Positions 6,441 through 12,931 of a stretch of 13,450 nucleotides of DNA are shown piece after piece. Both the position numbers and the translations under genes were made by a program. The notes below the pieces were generated by a model. The model did no database searches. It was given only the letters and a program-made list of their open reading frames with translations, and was not told the DNA's origin. The stretch covers positions 1 through 13,450 of the forward strand of contig JAYWHK010000047.1 in assembly GCA_043777755.1 (NCBI GenBank), given 5' to 3'. The stretch is from CANHEE01 sp043777755 (GTDB lineage: Bacteria; Bacteroidota; Bacteroidia; Chitinophagales; Saprospiraceae). Within the stretch, counting starts at the first letter, position 1. The number at the start of each line of letters is the position of its first letter.

Positions 6441-7424
6441 ATGTTAAAAAATTTACTTTTAATCGCTGTGAGCTTCTTAGCTCTTAATTCTATTATCGCT
6501 GGTGGTTTTACCATTATGAGTGTAACGCCAAGTGGTCCTTTTGATAAAAACACTGGACCTCACGTTATTAAGTTTTACGTAAAAGAAGCTGTTCCTCCAG
6601 TTGATAAGTATGTGAAATTCTCAGGTCCAGTAGTTGCAGGAACATCTTTAATGACAGGTGGTACAATTACAGCTGTAGCAAACCCAATCGCAGCTGCAAC
6701 TTCTATTGTTTCTGCTGTTGATCCAAGCAATCCATATCTTTGGACAATTACCTTTAATGTTCCATCAAATGCCCCATCAGGAGCATTTGCTATCAATATT
6801 AATGTTAATATTACAACTGATGAGGTATCACCTGGAGGTGCTGTTGCAACAGCAACATCTTATTCAAGCTCTGTTCTTCCCATCGAACTTTCTCGTTTTG
6901 ATGCTCAAGTAACTGGTCAAAATGTAATCTTGAACTGGGCGACTGAAACAGAAACAAACAACGAAAAGTTTATTGTGGAGCGTTCTTACAATGGTCGTGA
7001 TTTTGAAGCAGTAGGTACAACGGCTGGTGCTGGTACTTCTATTTCTACAAAGTCTTACACAATGGAAGACAACACGGCTAAGGCTACAACAAGTGCTGTT
7101 GCTTACTACCGTTTGAAAAACATTGATTTTGATGGTCAAGAATCTTTGTCAAAAGTATTGAGTGTGAAATTGCGTGGCGGAAACGGCATCAATATCAACG
7201 GTGTTTATCCAGCGGAATCAACTTTGGCATTGAGTGCAAACGAAAATACTGAAGCAAATATTTCTATTATGACAATTGATGGTCAAATCCTTAGCACACA
7301 AGCGGTGGAATTGAACAAAGGTTACAACAAAGCAAACATTGATTTGAATAATTTGAATCGTGGTTTGTATTTTGTAGTGATTCGCACTGGAAATGAAGTA
7401 ATTACAAAGAAATTTGTATTCTAA
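6441..7424 (+). CDS. Secreted protein with T9SS type A sorting domain, function unknown
   Basis: A 327-residue exported protein. Residues 1-20 form a Sec signal peptide with a likely cut after NSIIA. Residues 22-144 are a Gly/Ala/Thr/Val-rich, probably beta-sandwich region that I do not recognise. From LPIEL (146-150) a segment typical of Bacteroidota cell-surface proteins begins: 'ELSRFDAQVTGQNVILNWAT', then NNEKFIVERSYNGRDFE and YYRLKNIDFDGQ (222-233). The last 75 residues look like a type A T9SS C-terminal domain (ISIMTIDGQIL, then NRGLYFVVIRTGNEVITKKFVF). The usual 'YPNP' opening is replaced by YPAES (256-260). The protein should cross the outer membrane through T9SS and be anchored or released. 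The ATG at 6441 sits directly before the signal peptide. A good terminator follows at 7484-7519. No enzymatic motif is visible. Confidence 0.85.
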   Translation: MLKNLLLIAVSFLALNSIIAGGFTIMSVTPSGPFDKNTGPHVIKFYVKEAVPPVDKYVKFSGPVVAGTSLMTGGTITAVANPIAAATSIVSAVDPSNPYLWTITFNVPSNAPSGAFAININVNITTDEVSPGGAVATATSYSSSVLPIELSRFDAQVTGQNVILNWATETETNNEKFIVERSYNGRDFEAVGTTAGAGTSISTKSYTMEDNTAKATTSAVAYYRLKNIDFDGQESLSKVLSVKLRGGNGININGVYPAESTLALSANENTEANISIMTIDGQILSTQAVELNKGYNKANIDLNNLNRGLYFVVIRTGNEVITKKFVF

Positions 7425-7428
7425 GATA

Positions 7429-7480
7429 GGTGTCACGGACTTTAGTCCGTGGAGGTTCACGGACTAAAGTCCGTGACACC
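7429..7480. repeat. 52-nt double palindrome: two inverted copies of CACGGAC-TTTA-GTCCGTG
   Basis: Positions 7429-7451 and 7458-7480 are perfect 23-nt inverted copies separated by GAGGTT. Each arm contains its own palindrome: 7434-7451 (CACGGAC-TTTA-GTCCGTG) and its reverse complement at 7458-7475. The DNA or RNA can therefore fold either as one long hairpin or as two small ones. It starts 5 nt after the stop codon of the upstream gene. Confidence 0.85.
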
Positions 7481-7483
7481 AGT

Positions 7484-7519
7484 AAAACGCTTAAATCGTC
7501 ATGGTTTAAGCGTTTTTTT
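7484..7519 (+). terminator. Intrinsic terminator of the 6441-7424 gene
   Basis: AAAACGCTTAAA (7484-7495) pairs with 7505-7516 around a 9-nt loop, and the T-run extends to 7519 (seven T in all). It follows directly after the double palindrome, in the right place and orientation to end the upstream transcript. Confidence 0.85.
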
Positions 7520-7576
7520 ATGCTATTTACTCTTTTATGAAAATGGATTTTAGAAAAATCTACAGCACTTTGTCAT

Positions 7577-7689
7577 CTTTTCGCATTAGCGAAAAGAACT
7601 TGGACTAAGTGTTTGCAAAAAAATTACACTTAGTGAGAGCCTACTATCGGGTTCTTCAACCTGACGGTTGAAGATGACCACAAAGTGGT
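7577..7689. repeat. Cluster of four short hairpins, candidate dispersed repeat element
   Basis: In order: CTTTTCGC-ATTA-GCGAAAAG (7577-7596); ACTAAGTGT (7604-7612) pairing with ACACTTAGT (7626-7634); CTTCAACC-TGAC-GGTTGAAG (7654-7673); and ACCAC-AAA-GTGGT (7677-7689). All stems are perfect. GGTTGAA recurs at 7687-7693, so TTCAACC at 7655-7661 has two possible partners. They are more GC-rich than the surroundings, as expected for an inserted repeat element. Confidence 0.65.
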
Positions 7690-7878
7690 TGAAACAAAAG
7701 TGCAGCAGATTTCCTTTATTTTCATTTTTAAGGATAAAAAACTTACGATGAGCGCATTTTGTAGCACCTCGTTTTGTGTGACTCATTTGACTTGCGACTA
7801 CCAACTATTCATTTTTTTTAAAATTTTAGACCTATATTATAAAAAAAACTGTTATATATGAAAAGTTGTTTGTAATTT

Positions 7879-7886
7879 TACGTTTG
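7879..7886 (+). promoter_or_regulatory. Predicted -7 box (TACGTTTG) for the protease gene
   Basis: An exact TAnnTTTG match ending 30 nt before the ATG at 7917, giving a leader of about 24 nt. A TTTG at 7869-7872 is too close to serve as the -33 element, and no other is clear. Confidence 0.45.
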
Positions 7887-7916
7887 AATATTAAATATTT
7901 TATAAAAATTTTAGAT

Positions 7917-10883
7917 ATGAAAAAACTTTTTATCCTTGTTTTTGCTTTTTTCACCTTTCAAATCGCACAAGCACAACTTGCAAGTGATCACTTTGAAGGC
8001 GAATTGTTGGTCAGCTTTGCACCAAACCTTCAACCGCAAGAGCTGTTGCAGAGAATGCAAGTGTTTGAAAATGTGGCAACCAAACTTAAAATAAAAAAGA
8101 AAGTCGCAGAACCAATGAATATTTGGTTGCTTTCTTTTGACGCTGAAAATATTGACGAAGATGAAATGTTGCAGTGGTTTCGTGCGCAACCCGAAGTCCG
8201 TGTAGCGCAATACAACCATCAAATTTTTGAAAGAGCAAAAACCCCTAATGATTCCCTCTTTTCAAAACAATGGCAATGGGAAAACACAGGACAAGTGTCA
8301 GGTTCGCTTACTGATGCCGATGTTGATGCAACCGAGGCTTGGGACATCACAACAGGCGGTCTTACCTCAGCTGGCGATAGCATCGTGATTGCTATTTTGG
8401 ACAGCGGAATAGACTTGAATCATGCTGATTTGAAGGAAAATCTTTGGAAAAATGTCAATGAAATTCCAAAAAATGGTATAGACGATGACGGCAATGGTTA
8501 CATTGACGACTACCTTGGTTGGAATCCAAACTCAAACGATGATAATATTGCTGCAACTACCTCTCATGGAACAAGTGTTGCTGGTATGATTGGTGCAAAA
8601 GGAAATAATACTACTGGTGTAACTGGCATCAATTGGAATGTAAAAATGATGATTATCAGACGTTCCGCTTCGGTAAGTGATGAAGCTACAGTATTGGCTT
8701 CTTATGCTTATGCTTACACGATGCGTCAGTTATACAACACTTCTAATGGAAAAAAAGGAGCATTTGTGGTTGCGACAAATTCTTCTTGGGGAAAAGATTT
8801 TGGAAATCCAGCTGATTTTCCGCTTTGGTGTTCTTTTTATGACACTATGGGCAGTGTTGGTATTTTGAGTGTAGCCTCTACATCAAACAACGCATCTATC
8901 AATGTAGATAAAGATTTAGATATGCCAACTGCGTGTTCGAGTGACTATTTAGTAGCTGTACAAAGTACTTCCGCATCAGATAAAAACGTTTCAGCTTATG
9001 GTCAGACAACGATTGACGTTGCAGCACCTGGCAATAATATTTACACAACAACCATTGGTGGTGGTTATACAACGACAAGTGGAACTTCTTTTGCATCGCC
9101 CTTGGTGGCTGGCTTGGTCGGTTTGATGTATTCAGCACCTTGCAAATACACACCTGAAAATAGTAAAAAAAATCCAGCTGAAACAGCACTTGCCATGAAA
9201 AAATACATGATGGACGGTGTTGATGCGATTGCCAGCTTAAAGACATTGAGTGTTTCTGGTGGTAGAGTAAATGCATTCAAAACATTGCAAACATTGGCTG
9301 CCTATTGTTCGGCTTGCACACCGCCAAGTGTCAGTGCGCAAACATTAGCACCAACTTCTATAAAAATCGCTTGGAAATTACCAGATTCCGCAGCTACAGT
9401 CAATGTGAGATGGCGCAAAGTTGGTACAACAACATGGACTGATGCTACAAAACTAAATGCTTCTTTTTTAGCACAACAATTGGACAATTGTAGCGATTAT
9501 GAATTCCAATTGCAAAGCAATTGTGCCAATAATCAGCAAAGTGTTTGGAGTAAAAGCTATATTTATAAAACAACCAACTGTTGTACTGTACCTGTTTTTA
9601 CGCTTTCTAATTTTACGAAAAACAGCATTACAATTGATTGGTCAGCAAATACAAACGTAAAAACCTATGAATTGCGCTACCGTAAAACGGGAACAACCGC
9701 ATACACAGAAATTCCAGTAAAAACAGCTCCATTTATTTTAAAAAGTTTGGACAGTTGTAGTAGTTATGATCTTCAAATAAGGACTATTTGCGACACCACA
9801 GCAACGGTTTGGAGCAGTATAAGTGTTGGAAAAACAGTTGGTTGTGGCAATTGCATTGACTTAAAATATTGCAAGGTGAACACTTTTTCATCTTCTTTTG
9901 AATACATCAAAAAAGTAAAATTCAATACCATCAACAGTACCACAAGTGGTGCAGTTGGCGGTTATAGCGACCAAACCAAAAAGACAACTACTGTAAAACA
10001 AGGCAGCACTTACGACATTTCTTTGACACCAGGTTATTCTGGTAGTGCAACCGATGCTTATTTCAATGTTTGGATTGACTACAATCAAGATGGTTTATTT
10101 AATCCACAAGATGAATTGGCGTATGACCCAACCAAGACAACCCAAGCGATTATCACTGGCTCAATCGAGATTCCTTGGTGGGCAAAAGAAGGAAATACCC
10201 GTATGCGTGTAGGAATGAGGGCTGTTTTTGGCAGTGGCACACCCGAAATGACTCCTTGTGATACCATCAAATACTATGGAGAATTTGAAGATTATTGCTT
10301 GAATATTATCAATGGATTTACGCCTTGTAAGAAGGTAGATTCTTTAAAAGTGGTAAAAATCATCGGCGGCAATGCTACTGTACAATGGGATACAGTGCCA
10401 AGTGCAATTGCTTATAATTTGCAGTATCGTCCATTCGGAACAGTAGATTGGAAGTTGGAAAGCACTGCAAAAGGTCCTTTTATTGTAAAAGGTTTGATGG
10501 ATTGTAAAAAATATGAAATTCAAGTACGTTCTGTTTGTGAAAATGATTTGAGTGGTTTTACGCCAAGTGTTTTTGCAGAATATTGTACGACTGGAACAAA
10601 CGATAACGAAAAAGATATTAGTGAGACAAATATTTTCCCAGTTCCATTTAGTAATATTTTATATACTGAATTTTCGTTGAATAGCGATACAGATGTAAAA
10701 ATTGAAGTGTTCAATACTGCTGGTCAAATGATGACACAGCAACGTTTGGATAATCTTTCTGCAAGCCGTCACCGCATTAGAATCTATGGCGTAGAAACAT
10801 GGACAAACGGAATTTATATGGTCAAAATTTCAAGCGAAAACAGTTCAGTAACGAAAAAAATAGTAAAAATGAGTGTGGAATAA
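7917..10883 (+). CDS. Secreted subtilisin-family (S8) serine protease with FN3, GEVED and T9SS domains
   Basis: A 988-residue secreted endopeptidase. The signal peptide is 1-20 (MKKLFILVFA... to AQAQ) and a propeptide-like region spans about 21-110. The catalytic domain (about 120-460) has the triad Asp162 (ILDSGID), His217 (SHGTSVAG) and Ser391 (GTSFASP). Asn324 is the likely oxyanion residue, and an Asp-rich NGIDDDGNGYIDD segment at 186-198 may bind calcium. Two fibronectin-III-like domains follow (about 466-553 and 556-640), then a GEVED domain (about 645-797, with VWIDYNQDGLFNPQDE and GEFEDYC), a third FN3-like domain (about 803-892) and a type A T9SS sorting domain (about 905-988, from NIFPVPFSN). 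Each FN3 unit has paired cysteines, suggesting disulfides. I use ATG 7917, not the in-frame TTG 51 nt upstream, because it places the signal peptide at the N-terminus. It should be exported by Sec then T9SS and act at the surface or outside the cell. Target proteins are unknown. Confidence 0.95.
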   Translation: MKKLFILVFAFFTFQIAQAQLASDHFEGELLVSFAPNLQPQELLQRMQVFENVATKLKIKKKVAEPMNIWLLSFDAENIDEDEMLQWFRAQPEVRVAQYNHQIFERAKTPNDSLFSKQWQWENTGQVSGSLTDADVDATEAWDITTGGLTSAGDSIVIAILDSGIDLNHADLKENLWKNVNEIPKNGIDDDGNGYIDDYLGWNPNSNDDNIAATTSHGTSVAGMIGAKGNNTTGVTGINWNVKMMIIRRSASVSDEATVLASYAYAYTMRQLYNTSNGKKGAFVVATNSSWGKDFGNPADFPLWCSFYDTMGSVGILSVASTSNNASINVDKDLDMPTACSSDYLVAVQSTSASDKNVSAYGQTTIDVAAPGNNIYTTTIGGGYTTTSGTSFASPLVAGLVGLMYSAPCKYTPENSKKNPAETALAMKKYMMDGVDAIASLKTLSVSGGRVNAFKTLQTLAAYCSACTPPSVSAQTLAPTSIKIAWKLPDSAATVNVRWRKVGTTTWTDATKLNASFLAQQLDNCSDYEFQLQSNCANNQQSVWSKSYIYKTTNCCTVPVFTLSNFTKNSITIDWSANTNVKTYELRYRKTGTTAYTEIPVKTAPFILKSLDSCSSYDLQIRTICDTTATVWSSISVGKTVGCGNCIDLKYCKVNTFSSSFEYIKKVKFNTINSTTSGAVGGYSDQTKKTTTVKQGSTYDISLTPGYSGSATDAYFNVWIDYNQDGLFNPQDELAYDPTKTTQAIITGSIEIPWWAKEGNTRMRVGMRAVFGSGTPEMTPCDTIKYYGEFEDYCLNIINGFTPCKKVDSLKVVKIIGGNATVQWDTVPSAIAYNLQYRPFGTVDWKLESTAKGPFIVKGLMDCKKYEIQVRSVCENDLSGFTPSVFAEYCTTGTNDNEKDISETNIFPVPFSNILYTEFSLNSDTDVKIEVFNTAGQMMTQQRLDNLSASRHRIRIYGVETWTNGIYMVKISSENSSVTKKIVKMSVE

Positions 10884-11010
10884 TAAGTCTTTTAACTAAC
10901 TGTTTTTTAGTTATTTAATGTTTGCTATTGTTTGAAATGGTTCTAACTAATTGAAAACCAAAACAATACAACAATTACAAACAATAGCAAACATTAAAAA
11001 CAGTCTTATT
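10882..11010. repeat. 129-nt inverted repeat (MITE-like or 3'-UTR hairpin)
   Basis: The core arms 10914-10934 and 10978-10998 are perfect 21-nt inverted copies (TTTAATGTTTGCTATTGTTTG on the left). The outer ends also match: AATAAG at 10882-10887 with CTTATT at 11005-11010, and ACTGTTTTT with AAAAACAGT. The left arm has about 20 extra bases, which form their own hairpin (10893-10899 with 10907-10913). The 43-nt spacer has a weak inner stem. It begins inside the TAA stop of the protease gene (10881-10883). There is no T-run after it, so it is not a standard terminator. Confidence 0.7.
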
Positions 11011-11110
11011 AATTAGCATTATTGGTATTTTTTTTAGTTAAAATCAACTTTTATTAGCATTTTTTAACATAGAATGACAATACATTAGTTTTTTTTATAA
11101 TAAAAAGTTA

Positions 11111-11118
11111 TATCTTTG
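11111..11118 (+). promoter_or_regulatory. Predicted -7 box (TATCTTTG) directly upstream of a terminator hairpin
   Basis: An exact TAnnTTTG match. The upstream sequence (T8, ATAATAAAAAGTTA) resembles that of the minus-strand box at 4146-4153, but there is no clear TTTG -33 element. Only one base separates the box from the hairpin stem; it is 51 nt before the ATG at 11170. Confidence 0.5.
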
Positions 11119-11119
11119 A

Positions 11120-11157
11120 GCCAACTTGTGAATATATTATCACAAGTTGGCTTTTTT
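11120..11157 (+). terminator. Strong intrinsic terminator in the leader of the histidine phosphatase gene
   Basis: GCCAACTTGTGA (11120-11131) pairs perfectly with 11140-11151 around an 8-nt loop, followed by T6 (11152-11157). The ATG of the next gene is 12 nt further on. It could end the protease transcript (stop at 10883), or attenuate transcription from the promoter box at 11111-11118. Confidence 0.85.
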
Positions 11158-11169
11158 ATATTAAAATCT

Positions 11170-11760
11170 ATGTACAAATTTCTCTTATACATTACGTTTT
11201 TGGGTATTTTTCAGTGTGACTCAACGCATTACGCAAAGATACAGTCCATCAATAACAACGGAGTTCAAACTACCGAAGGTAAAAATATCCCTATTTCAGG
11301 TTTTGGCAACGAGCAAACAACTGTTTTTTTCATAGTTCGCCATGCCGAAAAGAATTTAGAAGAAAAAGACAATCCGAATTTAACGGAAGACGGCAAGCGC
11401 AGAGCTAATCTTTTGGCACAATTATTAAAAAATGCCAATATTCAACGCATCGGTCATACCAATACAAAGCGTTCTGTGCAAACCGCACAACCATTAATTT
11501 CGACATTGACTTGTGGTTATGATGTCTATTCCAGCTCGAGTATTGAAGCCTATTTGCTCAATACCATCGAAGCCTGCCGAGGAAAGTCTGTCCTTGTAGT
11601 CGCTCATTCCAATACTGTTCCGACCATTTTGAATTATCTGGTTGGTGCTGAAAAATACAAAGACATTCCTGATGAAGAATACGACAATCTTTATGTCGTT
11701 TCTGTCATCAAAAATGGCAATGCGTCCGTAGAACAGTATAAATTTCAGGAAAACAAGTAA
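11170..11760 (+). CDS. Histidine phosphatase family protein, putative lipoprotein
   Basis: A 196-residue member of the histidine phosphatase (phosphoglycerate-mutase-like, SixA-type) superfamily. The phosphate pocket is visible: VRHAEK (56-61) gives Arg57 and nucleophile His58, KRSVQTAQ gives Arg101 in the usual 'R-x-x-Q-T-A' context, and VAHSNT (144-149) gives His146. LTEDGKRRA (71-79) is the typical segment after the first motif. The hydrophobic N-terminus ends in LGIFQC, so Cys16 may be lipidated, which would place the enzyme in the periplasm or outer envelope. The lipobox is non-classical, so a plain Sec signal or anchor is possible. The substrate is unknown. I use ATG 11170 because the in-frame TTG at 11116 would translate through the terminator hairpin. 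It converges with the CsaA-like gene, with 2 bp between the stops. Confidence 0.88.
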   Translation: MYKFLLYITFLGIFQCDSTHYAKIQSINNNGVQTTEGKNIPISGFGNEQTTVFFIVRHAEKNLEEKDNPNLTEDGKRRANLLAQLLKNANIQRIGHTNTKRSVQTAQPLISTLTCGYDVYSSSSIEAYLLNTIEACRGKSVLVVAHSNTVPTILNYLVGAEKYKDIPDEEYDNLYVVSVIKNGNASVEQYKFQENK

Positions 11761-11762
11761 GT

Positions 11763-12113
11763 TTATGCCAAACGCTCACCATTTTTGACCAAATGTGTTG
11801 GCGACATCAGCGTTACCGTTCCATCGTCAGCAACTGTACCAAGCACTAACACTTCTGAAAAAAACTTCCCAATTTGTTTTTTAGGAAAATTCGTTACTGC
11901 AATGATTTGTCGCCCGACGAGTTCTTCTTTTTGATACAACACCGTTATTTGAGCAGAACTGCGTTTGATTCCGATTTTTTCTCCAAAATCAATCGTCAGT
12001 TTATAAGCGGGTTTGCGTGCTTCAGGAAAGTCATTTGCCTCAATGATTGTACCTGCATGGATCTCCACTTTCATAAAATCATCGAAAGAAATAAGTTGAT
12101 TTGTTAATTCCAT
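11763..12113 (-). CDS. csaA: CsaA-like tRNA-binding / chaperone protein
   Basis: A 116-residue stand-alone tRNA-binding OB-fold protein matching CsaA (about 110 residues in Bacillus subtilis). Almost the whole length is the domain: FDDFMKVEIHAGTIIEANDF (10-29), then ARKPAYKLTIDFG, KRSSAQIT (50-57), GRQIIAVTNFPKKQIGKFFSEVLVLG and VTLMSPTHLVKNGERLA at the end. These blocks are also found at the C-terminus of methionyl-tRNA synthetase. CsaA has been linked to export-chaperone activity in Bacillus and it binds tRNA-like folds. Which role applies here is not shown. The ATG at 12113 gives the family N-terminus. A TACTTTTG box 17 nt upstream suggests a leader of only about ten bases. It converges with the histidine phosphatase gene. 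Confidence 0.93.
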   Translation of the reverse strand: MELTNQLISFDDFMKVEIHAGTIIEANDFPEARKPAYKLTIDFGEKIGIKRSSAQITVLYQKEELVGRQIIAVTNFPKKQIGKFFSEVLVLGTVADDGTVTLMSPTHLVKNGERLA

Positions 12114-12129
12114 TTGTTAAAATTTTTGA

Positions 12130-12137
12130 CAAAAGTA
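12130..12137 (-). promoter_or_regulatory. Predicted -7 box (TACTTTTG) for csaA
   Basis: On the minus strand TACTTTTG matches TAnnTTTG exactly and ends 16 nt before the ATG. The transcript would have a very short leader. No TTTG at the usual -33 distance is seen. Confidence 0.5.
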
Positions 12138-12231
12138 AAACAAAAATCATGTAATGTTTTCGCTTTGTCGTTAAAAAGACTTTTTTCACATAAAAAATTG
12201 TTAAAAAATTGATTTTCTCTAAAAAAGACTG

Positions 12232-12239
12232 TTATTTTG
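12232..12239 (+). promoter_or_regulatory. Possible promoter of the thioredoxin-like gene
   Basis: TTATTTTG is a seven-of-eight match to TAnnTTTG. ATTG at 12208-12211 lies 20 nt upstream, a suitable -33 position. The start codon follows 54 nt after the box. Confidence 0.35.
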
Positions 12240-12293
12240 TAAAAAATTTTCGTCCTAAAATAATTACAAAATAAATCTAAAAGATATTTTAAA

Positions 12294-12839
12294 ATGAAAA
12301 AAATCATTATTGCCTTATTTGTGTCTGCAATTGGAATTGCACTATATTCTTTCACTTCTCCTACAAAAACGCCTACGGAAGTAAAAGCAGAAGGCGGAAT
12401 CAAGTGGATTACTTGGGAACAAGCAGTAGAATTAAACAAAACAAAGCCTAAAAAATTCGTTATTGACGTTTATACAGACTGGTGTGGCTGGTGTAAAAAA
12501 ATGGACAAAGAGATTTTTTCTGACCCAAAAATTGCTGCTTATGTTTCTGAAAATTACTATGCCGTAAAATTAGACGCTGAACAAAAACCAGAAATTAGTT
12601 TTGATGGCAAAACTTTCAAATTTGTTGCACAAGGAAATCGTGGCTACCACGAATTTGCAGCAGCATTGTTAGATGGGAATATGGGCTACCCTACTTTGGT
12701 TTATTTGTCCGAAAAATTTGAGCGAACAGTCGTTTCTCCTGGCTACAAAGATGTTCCTACTTTGATGAAAGAACTTAAGTTCACAGGTGATGAAGTGTAT
12801 AAAAAAGGTTCTTGGGACGATTATATGAAAAGTAAATAA
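12294..12839 (+). CDS. Secreted thioredoxin-family protein
   Basis: A 181-residue exported thioredoxin-fold protein, probably a periplasmic thiol reductase. Residues 1-20 are a hydrophobic signal peptide or anchor, followed by a Thr/Pro-rich linker. The domain opens with IKWITWEQAVELNKTKPKKF, typical of the thioredoxin_7/DsbD-C-terminal-like group of Bacteroidota. The redox motif is DWCGWCKKMD (62-71) with Cys64 and Cys67, and the cis-proline is Pro133 in MGYPTLVY. Compared with a minimal thioredoxin there is an insert between helix 2 and the cis-Pro strand (about 96-128). The CGWC pair and lysine-rich flank suggest reductase or heme/cytochrome-maturation-type chemistry, but no partner gene is adjacent. 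It has its own terminator at 12874-12910 and is likely monocistronic. Confidence 0.9.
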   Translation: MKKIIIALFVSAIGIALYSFTSPTKTPTEVKAEGGIKWITWEQAVELNKTKPKKFVIDVYTDWCGWCKKMDKEIFSDPKIAAYVSENYYAVKLDAEQKPEISFDGKTFKFVAQGNRGYHEFAAALLDGNMGYPTLVYLSEKFERTVVSPGYKDVPTLMKELKFTGDEVYKKGSWDDYMKSK

Positions 12840-12873
12840 ATTTTAAATTTAATTAAAATTTAAACAAAATTTT

Positions 12874-12910
12874 AAACAAAGGGTGTCTTAAAGACACCCT
12901 TTGTTTTTTT
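12874..12910 (+). terminator. Strong intrinsic terminator of the thioredoxin-like gene
   Basis: Positions 12874-12888 pair perfectly with 12892-12906 around a TAA triloop. The stem includes a GC-rich core (GGGTGTCT with AGACACCC) and is followed by T-runs to 12910. It lies 35 nt after the stop codon and 22 nt before the next ATG, so the two genes are probably transcribed separately. Confidence 0.92.
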
Positions 12911-12931
12911 CATTTTTATTTTAATTTTTTT

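Larger units (their letters stand above)
7425..7916. other. Hairpin-rich intergenic region between two T9SS cargo genes
   Basis: This 490-bp stretch holds a 52-nt perfect inverted repeat (7429-7480), a terminator (7484-7519), a cluster of four hairpins (7577-7689), about 110 bp without clear structure, and the promoter of the protease gene. One short minus-strand open frame (7586-7804) lies across the hairpins, and I judge it non-coding. Confidence 0.6.

Noticed and set aside
7429..7689. Repeated palindromes as a possible CRISPR array
   Set aside because: The units differ in sequence and orientation, spacing is irregular, there are no unique spacers of uniform length, and no cas gene is near.
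7586..7804. A 72-codon minus-strand open frame in the gap before the protease gene
   Set aside because: It lies over the hairpin cluster, has no promoter or start context, and the translation has no recognisable domain or regular hydrophobic pattern. It is more likely repeat DNA than a gene, though a conserved repeat-encoded peptide cannot be excluded.
7866..7916. TTG start at 7866 for the protease
   Set aside because: It would overlap the TACGTTTG promoter box and put 17 residues before a textbook signal peptide that begins at ATG 7917.
11116..11169. TTG start at 11116 giving an 18-residue longer histidine phosphatase
   Set aside because: The extension would be translated from the terminator hairpin and moves the signal-type hydrophobic segment away from the N-terminus. 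ATG 11170 fits better.
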